A stretch of DNA of 8,399 nt, from contig CAJUQU010000025.1 in the NCBI GenBank assembly GCA_910588595.1, forward strand, positions 1-8,399, read 5' to 3'. Below are positions 1 to 6,165 of this stretch, piece by piece. Position numbers and translations under genes: made by a program. The first letter of the stretch is position 1, and each line of letters starts with the position of its first letter. This DNA comes from an uncultured Lachnospiraceae bacterium (GTDB taxonomy: Bacteria > Bacillota_A > Clostridia > Lachnospirales > Lachnospiraceae). A model generated the notes under the pieces. The model had not been told where the DNA came from and ran no database searches. It saw only the letters and a program-made list of their open reading frames with translations.

Positions 1-20
1 GCTACTGCTCACTCTATTCT

Positions 21-37
21 CCCCAGCTCTGCTGGGG
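21..37 (+). terminator. Short GC hairpin, possible terminator of an upstream gene
   Basis: CCCCAGC (21-27) and GCTGGGG (31-37) form a perfect 7-bp stem with a TCT loop. The bases after it (GCTTAAT) are only weakly U-rich, so it is a poor match to a classical intrinsic terminator. It lies just before the ribosome binding site of the first gene, so it may end an upstream transcript or act in the 5' leader of that gene. No gene precedes it inside the window to decide between these. Confidence 0.35.
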
Positions 38-79
38 GCTTAATGGACGTTCAGTCAAACGATAAGGAGGATTCAAAAA

Positions 80-616
80 ATGACAACAACAAAACGTTTT
101 GTGAAACCGAAGAGATGGATGACAGGAATAAGCTGCGCATGTCTTGCAGTAATGAGTATGATTCCTGCGACAGCAGTTTCCGCAGAAGCCGCCAGGCTGC
201 AGGAGGACTGGCTGCGGGCGGAGGAGATATCAGTGGAGATTCAACCACTGGATGATTCTGTGGTTCAATATGGGTATGATGATGGTAGTGTCATAGAAAT
301 CAATAGAGGCTTGGAATATGTGCCATATTCGTCAAAGGTCGAGTTGGATATGACAATTAATGCAAATACTCGGTGTGTATATCAATACAGAAGTATGTCG
401 GCAGGCAATTCTATTTCTATTTCGACAGTTTGTGATGATACTTCGGCTACATATAAAATAGGAATAAAAAATAAAGAAACAGGTAAAATGGAATGGATAT
501 CAGGAACAGGAAAATTAGTATATGATTTTGATATTGTCGAAAGTGGAAGCTATGTGGCATTTGTCGAAAATAACAATAATTTTTCGATTAAAATTGAAGG
601 TACAGCAATGTACTAA
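80..616 (+). CDS. Small secreted protein of unknown function
   Basis: This encodes a 178-residue protein that I do not recognise. The start at 80 has a strong ribosome binding site, AAGGAGG at 64-70, nine bases upstream. Residues 1-35 form a Gram-positive signal peptide: a basic N-terminus (KRFVKPKR), a hydrophobic core around residues 15-31, and a likely signal peptidase I site after VSA at 35. The two cysteines in the core (19, 21) do not sit in a convincing lipobox. The mature part (about 143 residues) has no membrane segment or C-terminal anchor, so the protein is probably released. It is rich in Ser, Thr, Tyr and Asn with alternating hydrophobic residues, suggesting a beta-sandwich. Cys99 and Cys118 could form a disulfide. 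The C-terminal part, with SGSYVAFVENNN and SIKIEGTAMY, resembles the closing strands of small secreted beta domains. Base composition shifts sharply inside the gene, from GC-rich (40 of 60 bases at 181-240) to AT-rich (18 of 60 at 541-600). The role is unknown. Confidence 0.8.
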   Translation: MTTTKRFVKPKRWMTGISCACLAVMSMIPATAVSAEAARLQEDWLRAEEISVEIQPLDDSVVQYGYDDGSVIEINRGLEYVPYSSKVELDMTINANTRCVYQYRSMSAGNSISISTVCDDTSATYKIGIKNKETGKMEWISGTGKLVYDFDIVESGSYVAFVENNNNFSIKIEGTAMY

Positions 617-667
617 TACAGTGTAACCTTAATAACGGTGAAAAACAGTGCCTGATGTCTGTGTTAG

Positions 668-778
668 GACAATGCGGTGGAAGAAGGCAATGCGGTGGCA
701 TTGTCGACTGGCGACAACGCAGTACTGGTGCAAATAGCTGGTGCTGTATTCACTGTTATTTGTGCAATACTGTACTAA
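668..778 (+). pseudogene. Orphan C-terminal tail of a cell-wall-sorted surface protein
   Basis: Read in the frame ending at the TAA of 776-778, this stretch encodes a tail of about 36 residues: an acidic/Asn-Ala-Val segment, then LSTGDN, then the hydrophobic run AVLVQIAGAVFTVICAILY, then stop. A polar stretch with an (S)TGD motif followed by one hydrophobic helix is typical of the C-terminal sorting or anchor segment of Lachnospiraceae and other Firmicutes surface proteins. Two things mark it as a remnant. An in-frame TAG lies at 665-667, so there is no room for an exported domain, and the usual terminal Arg/Lys cluster after the helix is absent. No start codon with a ribosome binding site leads into it. 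An 11-bp direct repeat, CAATGCGGTGG, occurs at 670-680 and 688-698, in frame (NAV repeated). A hairpin around TTGTCG/CGACAA (701-717) lies inside it. The domain call is by eye only. Confidence 0.45.
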
Positions 779-784
779 CCATGT

Positions 785-810
785 TTTAGAGGGACATAAG
801 TCCCTTTAAA
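785..810 (+). terminator. Hairpin, probable weak terminator
   Basis: GGGAC (791-795) and GTCCC (800-804) flank an ATAA loop. The stem extends outward to TTTAGA/TTTAAA with one G-U pair, giving about 11 bp in RNA. It starts seven bases after the stop codon of the surface-protein tail remnant, which fits a leftover terminator of that former gene. There is no long U-run after it; the Us lie within the lower stem. Confidence 0.4.
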
Positions 811-936
811 TAAACAATTTACAACTACAATTTTAGTGAAATGAGGTGGTGTATATGAGTACATAAAGACAGTGTAACAGGTAACTCATAAATAGAATTT
901 TAAAATAATAATTACGAAAGAAAGAGGGGAATTAGA
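811..936 (+). other. AT-rich leader region before the broken secreted-protein gene
   Basis: No gene is supported here. Two details stand out. A ribosome-binding-site-like GAGGTGG (843-849) is followed by ATG at 855 and an in-frame TAA after only three codons, which may be the start of a lost gene. ATGAGT (855-860) and ACTCAT (884-889) can pair as a hairpin. The 10-mer ACAGTGTAAC occurs both here, near 869-878, and just after the first gene near 619-628. The right end carries the ribosome binding site GAGGGG (924-929) for the ATG at 937. I could not place a convincing -35/-10 pair. Confidence 0.3.
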
Positions 937-1922
937 ATGTATAGGAGATCTTTATCGGCTATACTGGCAATTGCATTGACAGTAACAATGTCGTTTGCCA
1001 TGTCGGATGAAGTATCTGCGGCGAGCGAGGAAACTTCCGCGGAGGTTGTTACCAGTGACTTGGCAATCGAGAAGGAATAGCGTATATCAATTCAGACAGT
1101 GTCAATCACACATATGCAGTAATTGTCTTTCCGACAAAGGGATATAGTGCAACTGATAATTATAAACTGACCATAAGTCTGGATGAGGCAGGATATTACG
1201 ATGCATCAGAGCCAAATGAGAGTCCGTTTGATGTGAAGAACGTGACATCAAATACTTATATCGAGGGACATAGTCTCAATGTACCAAACGATCAGGACTG
1301 GTTTGCGATCAATACGACAGGATTGAGTACGACAGGAGTAAGAAAAATGGGATTTATTGTCAGTGAGAGCAGCTATAGTGTGGAGCTATATTATGCTGTT
1401 AATACTGAAATGAGACTTGTCAATCCTGTTGACGGGGTGTATAATATAACGGAAGGAAATTATTATATAAAGGTGTATAATAAGAACGCCGATTTTGTAA
1501 GCAAGGATTATACTTTAAAAATACTGGGATATGGAGAAATACCTGCCAAACTTGAAATTTTTTATGATTTTGATATGGATGGACAAAAGCGTGATTTTAA
1601 TGAAGGACTGCACTATGCGTTTCAAAATGTGCTACTTCCGGGAGCTCGAGTTACGGATGGTAAAGGAAATCGTGTCCCAAATGTAAATGTGACATTAGAG
1701 TGGATCGGGGATACCATGATATCACCGAATAATGGACATCAGACTATGATTAAAACAACAGATCTTAACGGTTATGTGAAATTTCGCATGGTGGTGCCGC
1801 GAGCGCATGGTATTCGTACAGCATTGACAATTGCGTTACACAAATATGATTATGATACAATGATCATTTCTTGTGGGACTGCAAGGGATACAACGAAACT
1901 GTATCATGTAATAAACAGATAA
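937..1922 (+). pseudogene. Secreted PPC-domain protein, broken by a frameshift or internal deletion
   Basis: The gene starts at ATG 937, seven bases after GAGGGG. The first piece (937-1080) encodes 47 residues: a signal peptide with basic YRRS, a hydrophobic core and a cleavage site after EVSA, then an acidic stretch ending at TAG 1078-1080. The second piece, open in another frame from 1059 to 1922, continues as an exported protein with no start of its own; the only candidate is GTG 1233 without a ribosome binding site. It begins with what looks like the last strands of a PPC-like (pre-peptidase C-terminal) domain, ending YSATDNYKLTISL. A fuller PPC-like domain follows, with EPNESP, IEGHSL, NDQDWFAI and a closing YYIKVYN...DYTLKIL. 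The C-terminal third (GARVTDGKGNRVPNVNVTL, then TTDLNGYVKF) resembles a bacterial Ig-like or carboxypeptidase-regulatory beta domain. Because the first PPC-like unit lacks its N-terminal two-thirds, an out-of-frame internal deletion near 1059-1082 fits better than a simple one-base error. Composition is AT-rich. Confidence 0.7.
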
Positions 1923-1934
1923 GACCCAAATCAA

Positions 1935-1950
1935 TGTAAATGGATTTACA
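1935..1950. promoter_or_regulatory. Perfect 16-bp palindrome upstream of the coiled-coil gene
   Basis: TGTAAAT (1935-1941) and ATTTACA (1944-1950) are perfect inverted repeats around GG. The site lies 27 bases before the ATG at 1978 and just upstream of its ribosome binding site. Its size and symmetry suit a dimeric repressor site, but with a two-base loop and only seven pairs it could equally be chance or a weak end for the preceding broken gene. Confidence 0.25.
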
Positions 1951-1977
1951 GCATCAATAAACAAGGAGGTTGAACGT

Positions 1978-3387
1978 ATGCAGATACCATTTTATCAAAC
2001 CAATCAGTACAGTCATTTTAACAACCGTTTTGTGGGTAGTGCCCACGGGACGACGAACAATTCATCGCTGCACGCAAGGCGCAGGATGATGGAGGCGCAG
2101 GATGCGGCGAAGGAGACGGAATCGGTCAGGGTCACGATCTCCGGGGAGGCGATGGCGCTGGCAAGGCAGGCGAAGGAGATGGAGCGGCTCGAACAGTATA
2201 GGAATGCTGACGAGGGCGCATCTGAGGCGGGGGAGGGATCCGGCGAACCTGTACAGCTGACGGATGAGGAGATCTATGATGAGCTGTTGAATCAGGTGAA
2301 TATATGGGGCGACAAATCGTATGCCCTCCGCCATGACTTTAATCACCAGGAAACCGCCCAGATGGCTGAGAAGCGGGCGGCGGCGCTGACTGAGATGCAG
2401 AAGCTTGAGGAGATGCAGAAGTCCGAGATCGGCAGACTGCAGAGGGACGCACAGAAGGCGGCAGAGCAGGCTTCCATGCAGCAGGAGGAGATCAGCAAGA
2501 AGAGCTCCGAGCTGATCATGATGATCGAGAGTTTTGAGGATCAGGACGAGGAGGAAGCGAAAGCGGCGGAGGGTGCCGAGAACGGGGACGCTGAATCTTC
2601 GGGCAGCCTGATGGAGGGAGAACCCGGAGCGATGGCGGCAAAGGGAGAGATGGGCATGTTGGACAGCCTGAATGGTATGGATCAGTCAAGCACATTTCGG
2701 ATCGAAGCGAGCGATCATTCGATCAAAGCCGTTGAAGCGGAGCGGCTCAACATATACCGGGCAAATGATGCCAAAAATTTCACCATCAAGGAAAAGATCG
2801 CGGAGATGTCAGACTATGTCATTGCGCTTGCAAACAATGAGGAGGTGAAGGCATCTTTCAAGGAAAGGATCGAGAAGGAAACCGACCCGGAGGCAAAGAA
2901 AAAGCTGGGCGCATTGATGGATTACTTCGAGAATATGGAGATGAAGAACGGGTACCGCGACCTGAAGAGAGACAGGGAGTTTGCGCTGCAGGAGCGGATC
3001 ACGGCGAGGGATCTTCGGATCGCGCATCTTGGAAACCGTCACCTTGCGATGGCAGAGCGGCAGGAGAAAGAGCTGCAGTCCCTGTTTGACGAGGACGATA
3101 TCCTGAGGGCACAGGGGCAGGACGGCGTCACCGGACGCACAGAAGACGTGGCGGAGCGCCTGCAGGAGATAATTGACGAGCGCGACCATGTTGACGGGGA
3201 CACCGCACCGGACGAGGAGATCCGCGAAAACGAGGAGCAGAAGGAAGAGGAAGAAAAGAGCGGGGAGACACAAAACACTTCCGCAGAAAAAGAACAGAAC
3301 GGCGAGGCAGAGATCTGGAGCAGTGCCATTCAGGGGCTGATCATGGACGGCAGACGGTTTGCCGGGATGAAAGGACTGTTGGCATAA
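1978..3387 (+). CDS. Unrecognised charged coiled-coil protein, 469 residues
   Basis: The ATG at 1978 follows a near-perfect ribosome binding site, AAGGAGGT (1963-1970), by seven bases. I do not recognise the family. There is no signal peptide or membrane segment, so the product should be cytoplasmic. The N-terminal 35 residues are polar and Asn/His/aromatic-rich (FYQTNQYSHFNNRF). A motif VRVTISGEAMALARQ (51-65) recalls the short phrase V.IS.EA seen in many Firmicutes proteins linked to flagella, including FlgM-like ones, but the match is too short to assign function. Residues 127-185 and about 270-370 are heptad-like, rich in Glu, Lys, Arg, Gln, Ala and Met, and probably form coiled coils. 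They are separated by an acidic Gly/Ser/Glu linker (186-235). Residues 405-445 form a second disordered, Glu-rich stretch before a short C-terminal segment (IWSSAIQGLIMDGRRF). There is no cysteine and few tryptophans, and the protein is strongly acidic. GC content is visibly higher than in the genes to its left. It converges on the nuclease gene and shares its terminator. Confidence 0.85.
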   Translation: MQIPFYQTNQYSHFNNRFVGSAHGTTNNSSLHARRRMMEAQDAAKETESVRVTISGEAMALARQAKEMERLEQYRNADEGASEAGEGSGEPVQLTDEEIYDELLNQVNIWGDKSYALRHDFNHQETAQMAEKRAAALTEMQKLEEMQKSEIGRLQRDAQKAAEQASMQQEEISKKSSELIMMIESFEDQDEEEAKAAEGAENGDAESSGSLMEGEPGAMAAKGEMGMLDSLNGMDQSSTFRIEASDHSIKAVEAERLNIYRANDAKNFTIKEKIAEMSDYVIALANNEEVKASFKERIEKETDPEAKKKLGALMDYFENMEMKNGYRDLKRDREFALQERITARDLRIAHLGNRHLAMAERQEKELQSLFDEDDILRAQGQDGVTGRTEDVAERLQEIIDERDHVDGDTAPDEEIRENEEQKEEEEKSGETQNTSAEKEQNGEAEIWSSAIQGLIMDGRRFAGMKGLLA

Positions 3388-3424
3388 CAAAATCCCCTGA
3401 GCACATCAGGGGATTTTGTTATGC
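3382..3424. terminator. Bidirectional intrinsic terminator with a perfect 19-bp stem
   Basis: Positions 3382-3400 and 3406-3424 are perfect inverted repeats of 19 bp around the loop GCACA, with core TCCCCTGA/TCAGGGGA. The flanks AACAAAA and TTTTGTT supply a U-rich 3' arm on either strand. It lies between two convergent genes and can stop transcription from both sides. The left arm includes the stop codon TAA (3385-3387) of the coiled-coil gene, so the hairpin begins inside that reading frame. Confidence 0.9.
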
Positions 3425-3446
3425 ACACGGGCACTCAGAGGAAGAT

Positions 3447-5048
3447 TTAAAGGAGCGCAGTCTCAATTCTGCACTGATGCCGTTTGGTTTTGCGGTCATA
3501 GCTGATGCCGACTAACAGGACATTGCCGTTGTATGCCGTGAGTTTTCCGGCATATTTTTTTGCCTTGATCTGGTCGATGGCACTCTCGGCGGTATGATCG
3601 TATTTCAGCTCGACAAGCAGCGCCGGACTGTCCGTATGCTGTCTGGGCAGAAACGCGATATCTGCAAAACCTTCGCCTGTCGGGAGCTCCCGGATGAGGA
3701 CATAATCCTTCATCGCGCTGTAGTAGGCGAGCGTGATGACGCAGCTTAGGGAATTCTCGTCATTGTACCGGATGACAGAGATATTCTCCACGTGCACCCT
3801 GCCGACCGCGTCCGCGACTTTTTCTTCTTCTTTTTTCAAGGTGGCGCGCAGAAGTTTGTCGGAGGCTGAGATCGCGTTGACGACCGTATTCCATTCGCTG
3901 CCCTCGATGGCATTGACAAACTCGCTGCGGACTTCCTCGTTTGGGATATAGACCTCGCGGCGGTCATGGTCGAAGGCGAGATAGCCGAGATGGATCAGCA
4001 GGGCAAACACATCGTCCTTGCTCCGGAAAGTCACCATATCATTCTGGAATTTGTCGGGGTTGACGCTGCAGCGTCCGCCGCCGAGCATTTCTATAACATC
4101 GTCTTTCAGACCATCAAAATTCATGCTGATATATTTTTTCAGGGATTCGTACGTCTCCGTGCGTGTCCAGTAATTGTCGATCCGGTGTCTGCGCAGGGCG
4201 TCCACGACGGACTTCGGGTTGTATATGTGAAAATGGTTGTTGAGCTGGTATCCATCATACCACTGCCGGATTCGGGTATAATCCGTGTGGTACTCCTCAC
4301 AGAGATCCTGCACTTCCGCCTCCGTAAAGCCGACGTACTCCTCCAGCGGTTCGGGATTGATCATCGTAAATTCATCAAAGTTGTTGAGCGCCGACTGCGT
4401 GCCGTATTTTTTGACAGGCAGGATCCCGGTCAGATATCCCAGCGCGAGAAATTCTTTCGAGGTGGAGTCCTTGAACAGACCGCGCAGGAGTTTGAGATAT
4501 AGTTTCTGCGCTTCCTCGTCGTCTGGATCTTCGCGGAAGATCGTGTCCCACTCGTCGATGATCACGATGAAGGCGGAACCCGTTTGGGCGTATACCCTTG
4601 CCATTGCATTAGGAAGGTCTGACTCCTCGGTATCGACGCAGTTGGGATAGGTTTCCCTTAGTTCCTGAATGATCTCCTGCTGAAACAACGAGATCGTCTG
4701 AGCGGCTGTGACCGGCATGTTGGTCTGCGGATCGATCCGGCGGCGGAATACATTCAGGTCAACCTCAATGATATCATATTTATTCATATATTTTTTGTAG
4801 TCCGCTGACTGAGCTATTTTCTTTCCATCAAAAAGGGCACTGGAATCAAAGCTTTTGCCATAGTAGGCAGCCAGCATCGCTGCCGTGATGGATTTCCCGA
4901 AACGTCTGGGGCGGCTGAGGCAGATATACCGGTCTTCTGTATCGATGACAGAATTGGTATATGTCAAAAACCCTGTTTTGTCTACATAAATTTTGGACTG
5001 CAAAGCACTGCAGAATTTCTTGGTACCTGTGTTAAAATAAATTCCCAT
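3447..5048 (-). CDS. AAA-ATPase-like protein with C-terminal PD-(D/E)XK nuclease-like domain
   Basis: This encodes a 533-residue cytoplasmic protein of the AAA-ATPase-like/DUF1703 type, found in many copies in gut Firmicutes and Bacteroidetes. The N-terminal block has the family phrases YVDKT (21-25) and SRPRRFGKS (45-53), the latter being the characteristic Walker A variant. IVIIDEWD (161-168) is the Walker B strand with its acidic pair. The C-terminal domain (about 458-533) has the spaced acidic and basic residues of a PD-(D/E)XK nuclease fold: Asp463 in GFADIAF, Glu480 and Lys482 in LLVELKYD, and Gln493 in IDQIKAKKYA. All key residues appear present and the length is typical, so the gene looks intact. 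The ATG at 5048 is preceded on its strand by GAGGA (plus positions 5054-5058). The cellular role of the family is not established; nucleic-acid processing, mobile-element or defence roles have been considered, and the sequence does not choose between them. It stands alone, divergent from the transporter operon and convergent with the coiled-coil gene. Confidence 0.88.
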   Translation of the reverse strand: MGIYFNTGTKKFCSALQSKIYVDKTGFLTYTNSVIDTEDRYICLSRPRRFGKSITAAMLAAYYGKSFDSSALFDGKKIAQSADYKKYMNKYDIIEVDLNVFRRRIDPQTNMPVTAAQTISLFQQEIIQELRETYPNCVDTEESDLPNAMARVYAQTGSAFIVIIDEWDTIFREDPDDEEAQKLYLKLLRGLFKDSTSKEFLALGYLTGILPVKKYGTQSALNNFDEFTMINPEPLEEYVGFTEAEVQDLCEEYHTDYTRIRQWYDGYQLNNHFHIYNPKSVVDALRRHRIDNYWTRTETYESLKKYISMNFDGLKDDVIEMLGGGRCSVNPDKFQNDMVTFRSKDDVFALLIHLGYLAFDHDRREVYIPNEEVRSEFVNAIEGSEWNTVVNAISASDKLLRATLKKEEEKVADAVGRVHVENISVIRYNDENSLSCVITLAYYSAMKDYVLIRELPTGEGFADIAFLPRQHTDSPALLVELKYDHTAESAIDQIKAKKYAGKLTAYNGNVLLVGISYDRKTKRHQCRIETALL

Positions 5049-5092
5049 ACGGATCCTCGTTCCTGATCAATTGTGGACAGTTACTAAGTATT

Positions 5093-5121
5093 ATCTTACT
5101 CCAAAACACTGTTACTTACAA
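5093..5121 (-). promoter_or_regulatory. Candidate promoter of the AAA-ATPase/nuclease gene
   Basis: On the minus strand TTGTAA (plus 5116-5121) and TAAGAT (plus 5093-5098) are 17 bases apart, each matching the sigma-A consensus at four of six positions. They sit about 45 bases before the start codon at 5048. The match is weak and rests on position and spacing. Confidence 0.3.
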
Positions 5122-5180
5122 GAAATATTCAGAATTGTCCCACGGTAAAGGCAAGCTTAATGAATAAATTACAACCTTCA

Positions 5181-5277
5181 TATGTTGATACAACATACGA
5201 AATCATTTTATCTGCACATGTTGATGAAACATGCGAAATCATTTTATTCAAACATACCTGCATTTGACAGGTATGTT
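5181..5277. promoter_or_regulatory. Operator-like array: 36-bp tandem duplication with three palindromes
   Basis: Two adjacent 36-bp units (5182-5217 and 5218-5253) share 27 of their first 30 bases, including the block CGAAATCATTTTAT. Each carries a palindrome near its left end: TATGTTG/CAACATA around ATA (5181-5197), and CATGTT/AACATG around GATGA (5217-5233). A third, longer palindrome, AACATACCTG/CAGGTATGTT with a 7-base centre (5251-5277), follows. All three use an ACAT/ATGT half-site, with centres 36 and about 39 bases apart. The array lies in the divergent gap upstream of the transporter operon and close to a candidate extended -10 (5309-5317), so it is probably the binding region of a dimeric regulator. 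The unit length is divisible by three, so the repeat is also open as codons, but no ribosome binding site precedes it. Confidence 0.55.
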
Positions 5278-5308
5278 GAAAACTGTAATGAGGATGTAAG
5301 GATTTTTG

Positions 5309-5317
5309 TGATAAAAT
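5309..5317 (+). promoter_or_regulatory. Candidate extended -10 promoter of the ABC transporter operon
   Basis: TGATAAAAT combines an extended TGn with TAAAAT, five of six matches to the sigma-A -10 box. There is no good -35 at 16-18 bases upstream, as is common for activator-dependent promoters. The strongest upstream palindrome (5251-5277) would be centred about 60 bases before the implied start site near 5324. A separate TTGACA at 5264-5269 lies inside that palindrome but lacks a well-spaced -10. Confidence 0.35.
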
Positions 5318-5403
5318 ACTTTACAATAAGGAGCATACAGAGCATGGCTGACGAAAAAGCCGGCTTTGGACAAAGATCACAAGTAGGAGGTTTAAAAGGA
5401 AAA

Positions 5404-6165
5404 ATGAACGACAACAAAGTAGTAGAGATCAAAAACCTGGTCAAGAGCTACGGCGCAAAAAACTTTCAGACGACCGTGCTCAAGGGGATCGATCTGACCA
5501 TTTACAAGAATGATTTCATCGCGATCATGGGACCTTCCGGTTCGGGGAAGACGACGCTCTTAAACATCTTGTCCACGATCGACAAACCCACACAGGGAAT
5601 GGTCACGCTCGACGGGCATGATGTGACGCACATCTCGAACAAGGAACTCGCAAAGCTCAGAAAGGACAAGATCGGCTTTGTCTTTCAGGATTACAATCTG
5701 CTGGACACGATGACACTGCAGGACAATATCGCACTGCCGCTCGCGCTGGACGGCGTGCCTGCAAAGCGGATTTTGGAAAAGACAAAAGAACTGGCAGCAG
5801 CTTTTGGCCTGGAGGCGCAGCTGCGCCAATATCCCTATCAGCTGTCCGGCGGGCAGAAGCAGAGAGGGGCGGTGTGCAGGGCGCTGATCACAGAGCCGGA
5901 GATCATCTTTGCCGACGAGCCGACAGGGGCGCTCGACTCCAAGGCGGGGAAGGATCTGCTGCACTGTCTGCGCAGGGTGAACGAGAGCGGGCAGGCGTCG
6001 ATCCTGATGGTGACGCACGATCCGCACTGTGCGTCGTATGCAAAGGACGTGTATCTGCTGAGTGACGGCGTGATGAAGTGCCGCATCAGCAGGGGAAATG
6101 ACAGGAAAGAGTTCTACAGCAGGATCATCGACCTGCAGACTTCGATCGGAGGGGATTTCGCATGA
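5404..6165 (+). CDS. ABC transporter ATP-binding protein, BceA-like (antimicrobial peptide/FtsX-family partner)
   Basis: This encodes a 253-residue ATPase that should drive the permease encoded next, at the inner face of the membrane. All nucleotide-binding motifs are present: Walker A GPSGSGKTT (43-51), Q-loop Gln95 in VFQDYNLL, signature LSGGQKQR (147-154), Walker B IIFADEPTGALD (167-178) with catalytic Glu172, and the H-loop His205 in VTHD. FADEPTGALDSK and the size are typical of the MacB/LolD/BceA branch. The segment after the signature reads GAVCRAL where VA.ARAL is more usual, a mild deviation. I chose ATG 5404 because the protein then begins like its relatives (VVEIKNLVKSYG). Its ribosome binding site is not ideal: AGGAGG (5385-5390) is 13 bases away and AAAGGA is very close. 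An in-frame ATG at 5344 has AAGGAG ten bases upstream and would add 20 residues. The frame is open to 5182, but that part looks regulatory. It overlaps the permease gene by ATGA, indicating translational coupling. Confidence 0.9.
   Translation: MNDNKVVEIKNLVKSYGAKNFQTTVLKGIDLTIYKNDFIAIMGPSGSGKTTLLNILSTIDKPTQGMVTLDGHDVTHISNKELAKLRKDKIGFVFQDYNLLDTMTLQDNIALPLALDGVPAKRILEKTKELAAAFGLEAQLRQYPYQLSGGQKQRGAVCRALITEPEIIFADEPTGALDSKAGKDLLHCLRRVNESGQASILMVTHDPHCASYAKDVYLLSDGVMKCRISRGNDRKEFYSRIIDLQTSIGGDFA

Noticed and set aside
43..255. Overlapping 70-residue reading frame on the plus strand.
   Set aside because: It overlaps a gene with a clear signal peptide and ribosome binding site, and its own translation is low-complexity and charged with no initiation signal.
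855..866. A three-codon frame (Met-Ser-Thr) after GAGGTGG as a functional leader peptide.
   Set aside because: It is too short to judge, lies in a region with gene debris, and no attenuator follows; mentioned only as a possible remnant start.
1056..1080. Programmed -1 frameshift joining the two parts of the PPC protein.
   Set aside because: No X XXY YYZ slippery site lies in the overlap, and the missing part of the first PPC-like unit points to a deletion.
2809..3390. Long minus-strand frame of 193 codons opposite the coiled-coil gene.
   Set aside because: Its Leu/Phe/Cys-rich run is the antisense of Glu/Lys-rich coding sequence, and it starts inside the terminator without a ribosome binding site.
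3966..4502. Long plus-strand frame of 178 codons inside the nuclease gene.
   Set aside because: It is antisense to well-conserved ATPase coding sequence and shows no recognisable domain; it is a shadow of GC-biased codons.
5182..5253. Possible CRISPR-like repeat because the unit is 36 bp.
   Set aside because: The units are directly adjacent with no spacers and only two copies.
5264..5289. TTGACA with TGTAAT as the transporter promoter.
   Set aside because: The spacing is only 14 bases, too short for a normal sigma-A promoter.
5182..5403. N-terminal extension of the ABC ATPase, with a 12-codon repeat.
   Set aside because: The frame is open, but no ribosome binding site precedes 5182, the sequence is a palindrome-bearing tandem duplication, and relatives of this ATPase begin near the Met at 5404.
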